This document shows, one piece after another, positions 17,853 to 25,655 of a DNA stretch of 39,319 nucleotides. Position 1 is the stretch's first letter; each line of letters starts with the position of its first letter. Source of the stretch: Nocardioidaceae bacterium (lineage in GTDB: Bacteria; Actinomycetota; Actinomycetes; Propionibacteriales; Nocardioidaceae); NCBI GenBank assembly GCA_030447585.1, contig JAUJOO010000001.1, positions 1 to 39,319 of the forward strand, read 5' to 3'. The notes beneath the pieces were generated by a model. It had not been told where the DNA came from and did not search any database. It saw only the letters and a program-made list of their open reading frames with translations. The position numbers were made by a program, and so were the translations under genes.

Positions 17853-17939
17853 ACCCCTCGCGCACCCGGCAGAGCTCGCTTACCCTTGCTGCCTTCCGGC
17901 CCTGGGGGAGTTCGGCAAGATACCGCCACACGAGGGGCT
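17853..17939 (-). ncRNA. ffs: Signal recognition particle RNA, small bacterial type
   Basis: On the minus strand the sequence contains the SRP apical core GGGCCGGAAGGCAGCAAGGG with its GGAA tetraloop and the Ffh-binding bulges. The ends CCCCTCG (low-strand 5' side) and CGAGGGG close the hairpin (17931-17937 with 17854-17860). Located just upstream of dnaX, a conserved location. Exact ends are approximate. Confidence 0.9.
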
Positions 17940-18059
17940 GTCACGAGTCTAGGGGACGCTCCGGCCGCCGTACCAAGGCCGGTTGCGGCGGGCGCCGCGG
18001 CCGGGACGGCCCTGCGCCAGGATTTCGGGCAGCGACATCGAGGCGTTAACCTCCTCCAC

Positions 18060-18144
18060 GGAGGATTCGCATAGTGGCCTAGTGCGCACGCTTGGAAAGC
18101 GTGTTGGGTTAACGCCCTCAGGGGTTCGAATCCCCTATCCTCCG
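18060..18144 (+). tRNA. tRNA-Ser (anticodon GGA)
   Basis: Acceptor GGAGGAT pairs with ATCCTCC at 18137-18143. The anticodon loop TTGGAAA gives GGA. A long variable arm and GGTTCGAATCC T-arm are typical of serine tRNA. It lies divergent from the SRP RNA. Confidence 0.95.
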
Positions 18145-18229
18145 CCGAACGTCGCGCGTCCGGAGACGGTGTTCGATCACGGCTGCATACCAATGGCCTC
18201 GCGCGTCATCGTCGCGGCCCGTCACCGCT

Positions 18230-18235
18230 TAGACT
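18230..18235 (+). promoter_or_regulatory. -10 box of a predicted leaderless promoter (ParB/Srx-like small gene)
   Basis: TAGACT lies 6 bases before GTG 18242. Confidence 0.5.
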
Positions 18236-18241
18236 CTGCGG

Positions 18242-18538
18242 GTGATCTTCAAGGGGGTGGGCGATGCGCGGCCCTATCCTAACCATGGGCTGGCGATGCG
18301 TGACTGGGCTCAGCTGCCGCCGCATCAGGTCCGCCTCGACCAGTTGATCACCACGAAGGACACGTTGGACCTAGCGACCCTGCTGGACGAGAACTCCACC
18401 TTCTACGGTGACCTCTTCGCCCACGTCGTGCAGTGGCGCGGCGAACTCTATCTCGAGGACGGGCTGCATCGCGCTCTGCGCGCCGCGCTTCAGCAACGTC
18501 AGGTCCTGCATGCGCGCGTCCACGTCCTGCCCGACTAG
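18242..18538 (+). CDS. Small conserved actinobacterial protein with ParB/sulfiredoxin-like motif
   Basis: 98 residues from GTG 18242. The pattern QVRLDQLITTK ... ELYLEDGLHRALRAALQQRQVLHARVHVL resembles the beta-helix core of ParB/sulfiredoxin-fold proteins, in which a DGxHR box lies in the nucleotide-binding site (here DGLHR at about 78-82). Similar actinobacterial proteins tend to be labelled VapB-type antitoxins, but no toxin gene is next to it and I see no DNA-binding antitoxin motif. It stands 27 bases ahead of a LytR_C protein gene, probably in one transcript. Function not known. Confidence 0.75.
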   Translation: MIFKGVGDARPYPNHGLAMRDWAQLPPHQVRLDQLITTKDTLDLATLLDENSTFYGDLFAHVVQWRGELYLEDGLHRALRAALQQRQVLHARVHVLPD

Positions 18539-18565
18539 TCTGGGGGCCGGGGCGAGGAGACCGCG

Positions 18566-19117
18566 TTGAACTGGAAGACACCGATCACGTTGTTGGTGCT
18601 GCTTGGGATCTTGCTCGGCGCAGCCTTCTACGGGTGGCAGACCGTCATCTCTCCGGCTGCGCCGGACGAGCCGGTGGCGCCGGACGAGCCGGTGGCGGGG
18701 GACAAGCCCAAGAAGAAGTGCCCCGAGAAGAGGACGTTCAAGAAGGGCGAGGTAGTCCGGGCTCAAGACATCGTCGTGAACGTCTTCAACGCCGGCGGCA
18801 TCTCCGGTCTCGCCGGCAACACCCTCAGCGCCCTGGTGGGCAAGGGGTTCAAGGCCGGCGTGGCAGACAACGCGCCGGCTTCGCAGGCGGCACGAAACGT
18901 CACGATCGTGACCGAGTCGCCGAGGTCGCCAGAGGTGCGGCTCGTGCGCCTGCAGTTCCTCGGAACGGTCCGGGTCGTGTCCGGCGACCTGGAGAAGGGG
19001 ATGGATGTCGTCGTCGGCGACAACTTCCGGGCCGTGAACCCGAACGCCGCGACGAGCTTCCGGATAGGGCGCACCATCACCTCCTGCTCCAAAGCCACGC
19101 CAGGCACCTCCCCCTGA
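18566..19117 (+). CDS. LytR C-terminal domain-containing membrane-anchored protein
   Basis: 183 residues from TTG 18566, with GGCGAGGAG about 6 bases upstream. A single hydrophobic signal anchor (about 7-26, TLLVLLGILLGAAFYGW) is followed by a proline/acidic linker (two PDEPVA units), a KKK stretch, and a LytR_C domain: VVNVFNAGGISGLAGNTLSALVGKGFKAG. The domain is the extracellular tail found in LytR-CpsA-Psr wall-polymer ligases, here without the catalytic LCP domain. Probably an exported wall-associated protein. It follows the ParB/Srx-like small gene and is convergent with the antiporter gene. Confidence 0.82.
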   Translation: MNWKTPITLLVLLGILLGAAFYGWQTVISPAAPDEPVAPDEPVAGDKPKKKCPEKRTFKKGEVVRAQDIVVNVFNAGGISGLAGNTLSALVGKGFKAGVADNAPASQAARNVTIVTESPRSPEVRLVRLQFLGTVRVVSGDLEKGMDVVVGDNFRAVNPNAATSFRIGRTITSCSKATPGTSP

Positions 19118-19210
19118 TCTCTTGTACGCCGGCCGAACAAAGTTCATTACTCAGCGAGGCTGAACAGGGTGTCCCGCCGTCAACTGCCCGCCCGGTTCCA
19201 GCCGGTCGAG

Positions 19211-20701
19211 TCAGGTGCCAGGCGCGTTCCAGCCAGCGAGCCTGCCTCCGCGGCTGACGGCCTGCAGCCTCGCTTCGGTCGCCTCCCTGTCACGGCGCGG
19301 AGTCACGACCAGCACGTCGTCCCCACGCCTCAGGGACGTCCGGACGTCCGGCGTGAAGCTCTGTCCACCTCGCACGATCAACGAGACGCTGACCCCTTCG
19401 GGCAGTCGGAGCTCACCTATCTCGACTCCGTGCAGCCGGGACTCGGGTGGGATGTGCACCTGCAACAGGTCTGCGGCGATGCGCTCCAGCGGCGCCGCCT
19501 CAACCTCGGCATCACGGGCGCGCTCCTCCGTGACGCCCAGGTATGACGCCAGGGCAGGCAGTGCAGGTGCGGTGATGACCGTGAGGGCCACGACGAGCAC
19601 GAAGACAAGGTTGTACAGGTCCCCCGAGCGCGGCACCCGTTCGGCGAGGGGGATCGTGGCCAGCACGATCGGGACCGCACCTCTCAGTCCGGCGCCAGCC
19701 AGGAAGCTTTGCTCCCGCCAGGGCAACCGCAGCGGGGCGCCGCAGACGAGAACGCTGATCGGCCGGGCAACGAGCGTGAGAACGGCTCCGATGGCCACGC
19801 CGCCGACGAGGTGCTCGAGGCCGAAGGTCGACGGTGATGCAAGCAGTCCCAGCATGATGAAGAGTCCGATTTGGGCCAGCCAGGCGAACCCCTCGGCGAA
19901 CGACCGAGTGGATGCGCGGTGCGGAAGCTCCGCGTTGCCCAGCCACAGTGCGGTGAGGTAGACGGCGGCGAAGCCGCTCAGGTGCAACGCCGCTGCCCCG
20001 GCGTACGACATCACCGAGATCGCCAGCACCGATACCGGGTAGAGCCCCGAGGCCGGCAGCGCCACCCGGCGCAGCATCCAGGCGCCCAGCCAACCGACCG
20101 CGATCCCGAACACCATGCCACCGATGAGCTCCATCAGCACCAGTCCGACCAGCGCCAGCATCCCGTGGTCGGCTGCCTGACCTGTACTCAGCAGTACGAC
20201 GAGGAGCACGGTGGGCGCATCGTTGAGACCGGACTCGGCTTCCAGCGCCCCCCGGAGCGACGGGCGCAAGGGCACCCGTCGTAGCACCGTGAACACCGCG
20301 GCGGCGTCGGTCGGTGAGGTGATTGCCCCGAGGAGGACCGCCAGCTCCCACGGCAGGCCGAGCAGGTAGTGGGCTGCGACGGCGACCACCGCGACGCTGA
20401 CGACCACGCCCACGCTGGCGAGGGCGAGTCCCACGGACAAGGAGGGGCGTACCTCCGACCAACGCGTGGTCAGGCCACCCTCGGTCAGGATCACGACGAG
20501 CGCAGCGAACCCCAGCGCATGCGCCGTACGCGCGTCGTCGAAGTGAACGCCGATCCCCGACTCGCCAAGGGTCAGCCCCATGGCGAGATAGATGAGCAGG
20601 CTGGGCAGCCCGACGTGGACGGATACCCGGACGGCGAGGATGGCCAGCAGGAGCACCGCAGACCCGGCCAGCAGGAGCTGGTCGAGACTGTCTGCGTTCA
20701 C
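19211..20701 (-). CDS. Potassium/proton (cation/proton) antiporter with TrkA-C domain
   Basis: 496-residue CPA-family antiporter of the NhaP2/CvrA type. About 12-13 hydrophobic segments fill residues 7-385; ITSPTDAAAVFTVLR and the ESGLNDAPTVLLV segment carry the acidic ion-binding residues. A TrkA-C domain (about 400-475, LHGVEIGELRLPEGVSVSLIVRGGQ) follows, expected to be a cytosolic ligand-binding regulator. Likely exports K+ (or Na+) in exchange for protons. Start GTG 20701 follows a TAGGGT box by 6 bases. Convergent with the LytR_C gene. Confidence 0.92.
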   Translation of the reverse strand: MNADSLDQLLLAGSAVLLLAILAVRVSVHVGLPSLLIYLAMGLTLGESGIGVHFDDARTAHALGFAALVVILTEGGLTTRWSEVRPSLSVGLALASVGVVVSVAVVAVAAHYLLGLPWELAVLLGAITSPTDAAAVFTVLRRVPLRPSLRGALEAESGLNDAPTVLLVVLLSTGQAADHGMLALVGLVLMELIGGMVFGIAVGWLGAWMLRRVALPASGLYPVSVLAISVMSYAGAAALHLSGFAAVYLTALWLGNAELPHRASTRSFAEGFAWLAQIGLFIMLGLLASPSTFGLEHLVGGVAIGAVLTLVARPISVLVCGAPLRLPWREQSFLAGAGLRGAVPIVLATIPLAERVPRSGDLYNLVFVLVVALTVITAPALPALASYLGVTEERARDAEVEAAPLERIAADLLQVHIPPESRLHGVEIGELRLPEGVSVSLIVRGGQSFTPDVRTSLRRGDDVLVVTPRRDREATEARLQAVSRGGRLAGWNAPGT

Positions 20702-20707
20702 CGTCTC

Positions 20708-20713
20708 ACCCTA
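20708..20713 (-). promoter_or_regulatory. -10 box of a predicted leaderless promoter (antiporter gene)
   Basis: TAGGGT on the minus strand lies 6 bases before GTG 20701. Confidence 0.5.
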
Positions 20714-20872
20714 GTGACGCGACTCGGCCAGCTCTCCCTTGTTTCGAGCTCGGCGCTCTGGAGCGGCCGCCTGTCGGGACGTCTAGGTGACAGTCTGCGC
20801 CGTCGAAGGGCAGGCTTGCGAGCTCCACGGCTGGCCTGGCGGTGGGTCGGGCGGCTGAAGCACAATGAGGCG

Positions 20873-21690
20873 ATGGCAGTTCAGATGGGAAAGCTTTTCG
20901 GAAGCGTCGTGGCAGAGCTGCGGCTGCACCCGGTCGACAAGTGGGTGAGAGCGTTGGCCGGCGACGACACCGTCGTCAGCTCGAAACGCGCGAAGCTGGT
21001 GTGGGAGCCGCGGCGCGTCCTGCCGTCGTACGCCGTGCCGGTCAGCGACGTGCATGGCGACCTCGTCCCGTATGCCGGCGACTCGGGACAAGAGAAGCCA
21101 GTGCGGATGGGGCAGGACGGGCCGCCGGTGCTGGATCCGGAGACGCCGTTCCGCGTGCACACGTGCCCCGGTGCGTCGCTGACGATCCGAGGTCCGTACG
21201 GGGAGCTTCCCGGTGCAGCGTTCGCGCCGCAGGACGAAAGCCTGGACGGCTACGTGGTTGTCGACTGGGAGGCGTTCAGTCAGTGGTACGAGGAGGGCGA
21301 GCAGGTCATCGGCCACCCCCACGATCCGTTCGACCGAATCGACTGCCTCAGGAGCAGTCGCCACATCGTGGTCAGCCTGAACGGGCAGGTGCTCGCAGAC
21401 ACCAGTCACGCGACGCTGCTGTTCGAGACGCCACTACCTACGCGCTACTACCTGCCGCGCGACGACGTCAGGATGGACCTGTTGGTGCCCAGCGAGGTGC
21501 GAGACCGTCTGCGCATACAAGGGGGTTGCGTCATACCTGACGGCGCGCCGACGACCAGACCGTGCAGGACATCGCCTGGACCTACGAAGAGCCGCTTCAC
21601 GACGCCCTGCCGGTACGCGGCCTGGTCTGCTTCTTCACCGAACGCGTCGACCTCGCCATCGACGAGCGCCCAGACTGGTCGACCTGCGCG
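20873..21690 (+). pseudogene. DUF427 domain protein, disrupted by two frameshifts
   Basis: ATG 20873 (CACAAT -10-like box 6 bases upstream) opens a DUF427 protein: a first domain with KRAKLVWEPRRVLPSYAVP and VVDWEAFSQWYEEGE, then a second with LNGQVLADTSHATLLFETPLPTRYYLPRDDVRMDLL. After VPSEVR the reading frame must shift at about 21503 to read TVCAYKGVASYLTAR, and again at about 21545-21549 to read DDQTVQDIAWTYEEPLHDALP and GLVCFFTERVDLAIDE. Each step is a one-base excess. Homology fades by about 21690. The unrepaired frame runs on to 21829 with unrelated residues. Function of DUF427 proteins is poorly known. Confidence 0.75.
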
Positions 21691-21710
21691 AGGACATCGC
21701 AGCTGGACCT

Positions 21711-22107
21711 ACGACGGGGGCCCCCTGGTGACGGCGGCATACATCAGGGCCTGGGCGGTGACCGCATCCGTGCCGCCTCGATACCGACCGCGGGTTGGTC
21801 TGTCTCTTCATCCGATGCCTCGTCCCTGACGTAGCGGAGCGAGCCGCGCCATCGATCGTGCGCTGCTGTGCGAGGAGGTGAATGCGGTGATGCAGCGCCC
21901 GGGCGCGTGCAACCGGGTGGCGGTCTCCGGGTGCGCCGCGGCGAGCAAGGCGCGTTGGTTTGGGAGATGCGCGCTCGCGGCCTGATCCAAAGACGGGGTG
22001 ACCCCTGCCGCCACCAGTTCGCGGGCCGCAGTGACCAAGGCGTCCCGGGTGCGCCGCTTCTGGGCGGTGCGGCCGGTGTCGTGGCCATGACGGCAGAGGA
22101 GAGACAA
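21711..22107 (-). pseudogene. Remnant of a TetR-family regulator
   Basis: Minus-strand translation shows GRTAQKRRTRDALVTAARELVAAG, a typical TetR N-terminus, then SLDQAASA joined straight to HLPNQRALLAAAHPETA. About a dozen residues that normally hold the DNA-recognition helix are missing. Later pieces, ARLAPLRQGRGIG before a stop and TDAVTAQALMYAAVTRGPP in another frame ending near 21711, look like worn C-terminal segments. There is no in-phase ATG: the ATG at the start is one phase off. It would have been divergent from the cupin gene. Decayed and surely unable to bind DNA. Confidence 0.6.
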
Positions 22108-22457
22108 TGGAACTCGATCCGACGGTTACCGATCCGGAGGCGTATCGGACCATTTTCGAGAACGAGCGCGTGCGCGTGCTGGCCTACTCGGACAAGCCCG
22201 GACACCGCACACATCCGCATCGCCACCCGGACAGCGTGATGTACACGCTGAGCGCGTTCCGCCGCCGGGTGTCGGCCGGCGGCAGGGAGGTCGAGGTGGA
22301 GTTGCCGGCTGGCAATGTCAGGTGGGTGGGAGCTCAGGAGCACTATGGCGAGAACATCGGCGATACTGACTCGCACTCGATCTTCGTCGAGCTGAAAGAG
22401 CCGGATCCGGCCGCTGACTTGGCAACCGCCGAGCCACTTGGCCCTAGTGCGAACTAG
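22107..22457 (+). CDS. Cupin-type small protein
   Basis: 116 residues from ATG 22107, with GGAGAG 4-5 bases upstream. The core GHRTHPHRHPDSVMYTLSAFRRRV has the histidine cluster of a cupin metal site, and AQEHYGENIGDTDSHSIFVELKEP is the typical second block of this small cytoplasmic family. Catalytic role unknown. It is divergent from a dead TetR gene, so it may once have been repressed by it. Followed by an imperfect hairpin. Confidence 0.85.
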   Translation: MELDPTVTDPEAYRTIFENERVRVLAYSDKPGHRTHPHRHPDSVMYTLSAFRRRVSAGGREVEVELPAGNVRWVGAQEHYGENIGDTDSHSIFVELKEPDPAADLATAEPLGPSAN

Positions 22458-22469
22458 CTCCTAAAGGCA

Positions 22470-22507
22470 GACACCCGTCCTCCCCAACTGGGTCGGACAG
22501 GCGTGTC
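22470..22507 (+). terminator. Imperfect hairpin after the cupin gene
   Basis: GACAC-CC-GTCC pairs with GGAC-AGGC-GTGTC around a 14-base loop; the stem has an internal loop. Begins 13 bases after the cupin stop. Weak terminator candidate. Confidence 0.3.
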
Positions 22508-22739
22508 CACTTGGTGGATGGCGGCTCAAGACGAAAGCCCCCTACCTGCGACAGCGGAGGCTCGTTCGAGCGCTCGCCCCGCGTGAGCGCGCAACTTTCC
22601 CCGCGAGCGGGTGCGCTGGGTCTTCATGACGTCTTCCGTCGGTTGGTTCGCTGCAGTCCCAACGGACTCATGCGGCGATATCGGCAGGCCGACACTAGGG
22701 CGAAGCGCACTTGTCTATGTCGCACCCGAGAATGGCGAC

Positions 22740-23276
22740 ATGCGACGTTCCAGACTGCACGTGATGGGTGCCAGCGGCACAGGCACGACAACCCTCGCTC
22801 GGGCACTGGCTGACCACTGGGCGGTGCCCCACGCCGACGCTGACGACTACTTCTGGGTGCCCACCACCCCTCCATACGTCGCCAAGCGCCCAGAGGGCGA
22901 ACGACTGACACTCATGCACAGCGTCTTCGTGCCGCGCGAGGCGTGGGTGCTGTCCGGATCGATGCTTGGCTGGGGCGAGAGCATCGTCGCTGAGTGCGAT
23001 GCCGTGGCGTTCCTAACGCTCGACCCTGACGAGCGGCTGCGCCGGTTAGAGGCCCGCGAGACCTCCCGGCGAGCGGGTCGAGATTTCGACCCAGTCGCGT
23101 GGGAGGCGTTCCTGGAGTGGGCGCGTGGCTACGACGACCCGGCGTTCGAGGGCAGGAGCCGGGTCGCTCACGAGGCGTGGCTTGGCGGTCTAAGTCAGCC
23201 GGTCCTCCGTCTGGATAGCGCGCAGACGCGCGAGGAACTGCGGGAGGCCGTGCTGGACTGGGAACCTTGCTCGTGA
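22740..23276 (+). CDS. P-loop NTPase, adenylate/shikimate kinase-like
   Basis: 178 residues from ATG 22740. Walker A GASGTGTTT at about 10-18, then ADDYFW (about 35-40), a substrate-side acid often seen in small nucleotide or sugar kinases, and a LID-like arginine-rich stretch RLRRLEARETSRRAGRD. WVLSGSMLGWGE and AVAFLTLDPDERLRRL are typical of the family annotated as AAA or adenylate kinase-like proteins. Substrate unknown. An in-frame upstream extension to 22611 is open but does not resemble protein; no clear Shine-Dalgarno sequence decides the start. Set alone between the decayed region and the tRNA-Ser. Confidence 0.78.
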   Translation: MRRSRLHVMGASGTGTTTLARALADHWAVPHADADDYFWVPTTPPYVAKRPEGERLTLMHSVFVPREAWVLSGSMLGWGESIVAECDAVAFLTLDPDERLRRLEARETSRRAGRDFDPVAWEAFLEWARGYDDPAFEGRSRVAHEAWLGGLSQPVLRLDSAQTREELREAVLDWEPCS

Positions 23277-23764
23277 CCGTCGCAACCTCGCGGTTACAGC
23301 ATCAGAGAAGTCCGTGCCTCCGGACACCACGTCTTTCGAGCACCCGCGTCCGAAGAAGCGGCTTGCTGCACGATGACCGGGTGCTCAAGCGTGAACCACG
23401 CTTCCGAGCGGCCCACGGAAGAACCGAAGATGCGGGCGGTTGGTCGAAGGTGGTGACGTCGATCTTGCCTCGGCGATGCTCGAAGTTTGCCGAGGCTGTA
23501 CCGCACGACTAAGGGGCACGCACGGATGTCCTTATCTTCACGATGCTGCCGGTTGGGTCAGTCTGTGACGATGACGAGCCGGAGGTCGCTGGGGTTCAGG
23601 CCGGGGATTGTCGCCACACCGAAACCAACCCGCTCGCTTCGGCATACGCCGAGTCGAGCGGGTTGCGGCATTTTCGGCCCTCCCAGCCGAGTGACCGCTG
23701 GCTGACTGGGTGTTGACCCGGCCAAAACCAGCACGGGCTAGAGATTTCCGTCTGAAGCCCATGG
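23277..23764. other. Gene-poor stretch with one strong hairpin
   Basis: About 490 bases between the P-loop kinase-like gene and tRNA-Ser(CGA). Short open frames exist on both strands but none has a recognisable protein pattern or a convincing start. It holds the 17-bp inverted repeat at 23627-23664. Probably spacer or worn-out coding sequence. Confidence 0.5.
23627..23664 (-). terminator. Long hairpin downstream of tRNA-Ser(CGA)
   Basis: AACCCGCTCGCTTCGGC and GCCGAGTCGAGCGGGTT pair over 15 of 17 bases around a 4-base loop; the outer ten base pairs are perfect. It lies 100 bases after the tRNA end on the tRNA's strand. Terminator or remnant palindromic element. Confidence 0.5.
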
Positions 23765-23851
23765 CGGTGGCGGTGGGATTTGAACCCACGGTGGGCTTGC
23801 ACCCACACACGCTTTCGAGGCGTGCTCCTTAGGCCGCTCGGACACGCCACC
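23765..23851 (-). tRNA. tRNA-Ser (anticodon CGA)
   Basis: Minus strand: acceptor GGTGGCG pairs with CGCCACC; anticodon stem CACGC/GCGTG encloses CTCGAAA, anticodon CGA; long variable arm and GGTTCAAATCC T-arm. Located next to tadA. Confidence 0.95.
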
Positions 23852-23901
23852 GCGCGCTAGGTTACCGGAGCCGACGACGGGCGCCGCAACCGTGGTTTCG
23901 G

Positions 23902-24387
23902 TCAGCGCCGGTCGTCGAAGAACGCCCTGAGCAAGGCGCTCGCCTCGTCGGCCAGCACGCCGGCTACCACCTCTGGCCGGTGGTTGAGCCGCCGGTCACG
24001 GACCAGGTCCCACAGGGAGCCCGCCGCGCCGGCCTTGGCGTCGTACGCTCCGAACACCAAACGTTTTAGCCGCGACAGCACTATCGCCCCGGCGCACATG
24101 GCGCACGGCTCCAGCGTGACGACGAGGGTGCAGCCCTCGAGGCGCCAGCTGCCGAGCCGTTCCCCAGCGGCGCGAATGGCGATGATCTCGGCATGAGCGG
24201 TCGGGTCGTGCGTTGCCTCGCGCCGGTTCACCGCGGCGGAGAGCATGTCTGCGTCGGGGCTCAGAACGATCGCACCGACGGGTACGTCGTCTGAGGTCGC
24301 TGCCACCTCGGCCGCCGCGAGGGCACGGCGCATTGCCGCGTCCCATGGACCCTCACGTGCGGACCGACGCGGAACGGCGGCATACAT
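23902..24387 (-). CDS. tadA: tRNA adenosine(34) deaminase
   Basis: Converts A34 to inosine in tRNA-Arg(ACG), 161 residues. Zinc ligands and catalytic residues are clear: H65-A66-E67 and P94-C95-A96-M97-C98. The VPVGAIVLSPD and DPTAHAEIIAIRAA blocks fit TadA rather than cytidine or guanine deaminase. ATG 24387 overlaps the stop of the upstream associated gene by one base (TGATG), showing coupling. tRNA-Ser(CGA) follows. Confidence 0.94.
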   Translation of the reverse strand: MYAAVPRRSAREGPWDAAMRRALAAAEVAATSDDVPVGAIVLSPDADMLSAAVNRREATHDPTAHAEIIAIRAAGERLGSWRLEGCTLVVTLEPCAMCAGAIVLSRLKRLVFGAYDAKAGAAGSLWDLVRDRRLNHRPEVVAGVLADEASALLRAFFDDRR

Positions 24388-24887
24388 CAGGCGAGGGCGG
24401 TGTCGAGCATCTCGTCGAAGGCGCGGCCGAAGCCGAGCCGAGTCGCGATGTCGGCGAGCAGCTCGTCTGGGTAGAGGTCGACGTCGTCACAGATCGCGCC
24501 GAGCTCGCTGGCGGCGAGGCCAAGATCCGCAAGGATCGACAGGTCTCCGGCGGGTTGGACCTTGTCGTCATCGTCGTCCGGAGGCGGCAGCTCGAGTCGG
24601 TCGACAACCCCTCGAGCCAGCGGTGACTCGGTAGCGGCGCCGATGTCGGACAGCAGCAGCCGCACCTGCCGACCCGCTACTCGGGCGAGGATGAAGAACT
24701 CTTCTTCGACGCTGACCATCCCGATGGTGCCGACCTCCGAAGGCAGCTGAGCGAGCACCCGGAGGAGGTCGTTGAGATCTGTGGCAGCTCGCGGTGGCAA
24801 CATCGACAACGTCCAGCTGCCCTCCTCGCGGGAGGCAGCCACGGCGAAGTCGATACCGTCAACCGACTCCTGATCCGTCGAGCTCAT
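24387..24887 (-). CDS. tRNA adenosine deaminase-associated protein
   Basis: 166 residues from ATG 24887; a GACTAT -10-like box is 6 bases upstream. Conserved actinobacterial protein always found before tadA. Seen: DFAVAASREEGSWTLSMLPPRAATDLNDLL, VGTIGMVSVEEEFFILARVAGRQVRLLLSDIGAA, an acidic run PPPDDDDDK and DVDLYPDELLADIATRLGFGRAFDEML at the end. No enzyme motif is visible. Its coupling with tadA suggests it helps TadA, but no role has been shown from sequence. Divergent from upp. Confidence 0.85.
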   Translation of the reverse strand: MSSTDQESVDGIDFAVAASREEGSWTLSMLPPRAATDLNDLLRVLAQLPSEVGTIGMVSVEEEFFILARVAGRQVRLLLSDIGAATESPLARGVVDRLELPPPDDDDDKVQPAGDLSILADLGLAASELGAICDDVDLYPDELLADIATRLGFGRAFDEMLDTALA

Positions 24888-24969
24888 GGCTCGATAGTCG
24901 CAGATCACTTCCACCGCTGACGACCCCGTTCCATCCGCCCGCCCCTGTGCTGCCGGGTCGGTGATCGCC

Positions 24970-24975
24970 TAAGTT
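24970..24975 (+). promoter_or_regulatory. -10 box of a predicted leaderless promoter (upp)
   Basis: TAAGTT lies 7 bases before ATG 24983, supporting that ATG over the in-frame TTG at 24974. Confidence 0.45.
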
Positions 24976-24982
24976 GTCCAGC

Positions 24983-25624
24983 ATGCAGACTCACGTCATC
25001 GACCACCCGCTCGTCGCCCAGAAGATTACTGCGCTTCGAGACGAGCAAACGGAGTCCCCCACCTTTCGCCGGTTGGTAGAGGAGCTCGTGACACTGCTGG
25101 CATACGAGGCCACCAGGGAGGTCCGCACCCAGCCGGTCGTGGTGACTACGCCGGTGGCCGACGCAGAGGGCGTGAAGCTGGCATCACCGAAGCCGCTCGT
25201 CGTGCCGATCCTGCGCGCAGGGCTGGGCATGCTCGAAGGAATGGTGCGACTGATGCCGACCGCCGAGGTGGGATTCCTCGGCATGATCCGCGACGAGTCC
25301 ACCCTCCTCGCATCGACCTACGCTGAGCGGTTGCCCGACGACCTCTCCGGACGGCAGTGCTACGTCCTCGATCCCATGCTCGCAACCGGCGGGACTCTGG
25401 CAGCCGCCATAAGCTTCCTCGTGGCGCGGGGTGCGGACCACATCACCGCGATCTGCCTGCTTGCCGCACCCGAGGGCTGCGCCCGTCTCGACCGAGAGCT
25501 CGCCGAGCTCGATATCCCCGTGTCGGTGTTCACGGCTGCGATGGACGAGCGGCTGGACGAGAAGGGCTACATCGTGCCTGGCCTGGGCGACGCCGGGGAT
25601 CGCCTCTACGGCGTGGTGGGCTGA
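24983..25624 (+). CDS. upp: Uracil phosphoribosyltransferase
   Basis: Salvages uracil with PRPP to UMP, 213 residues. Starts [15 protein letters not shown], the usual family opening. [15 protein letters not shown] (73-87) and the PRPP-binding loop DPMLATGGT (130-138) are intact, and the C-terminal [15 protein letters not shown] binds uracil. Divergent from the tadA pair and convergent with pntB. Confidence 0.96.
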   Translation: MQTHVIDHPLVAQKITALRDEQTESPTFRRLVEELVTLLAYEATREVRTQPVVVTTPVADAEGVKLASPKPLVVPILRAGLGMLEGMVRLMPTAEVGFLGMIRDESTLLASTYAERLPDDLSGRQCYVLDPMLATGGTLAAAISFLVARGADHITAICLLAAPEGCARLDRELAELDIPVSVFTAAMDERLDEKGYIVPGLGDAGDRLYGVVG

Positions 25625-25655
25625 CCCCGAGGGAAAACCACGCAGGGGTCGCGCG

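Noticed and set aside
18242-18538. Toxin-antitoxin antitoxin (VapB)
   Set aside because: No PIN-domain toxin next to it, and the sequence looks more like a ParB/sulfiredoxin fold than a ribbon-helix-helix or AbrB DNA-binding domain.
23294-23506. 70-codon minus-strand open frame in the gene-poor stretch
   Set aside because: No ribosome site, no recognisable motif, and codon pattern not convincing.
21731-24391. 18-bp direct repeat ACGGCGGCATACATCAGG at 21731 and 24374 as possible island ends
   Set aside because: The second copy is the coding overlap of tadA and its associated gene, and the segment between contains ordinary genes including a tRNA. A shared short GC-rich string in 39 kb can arise by chance.
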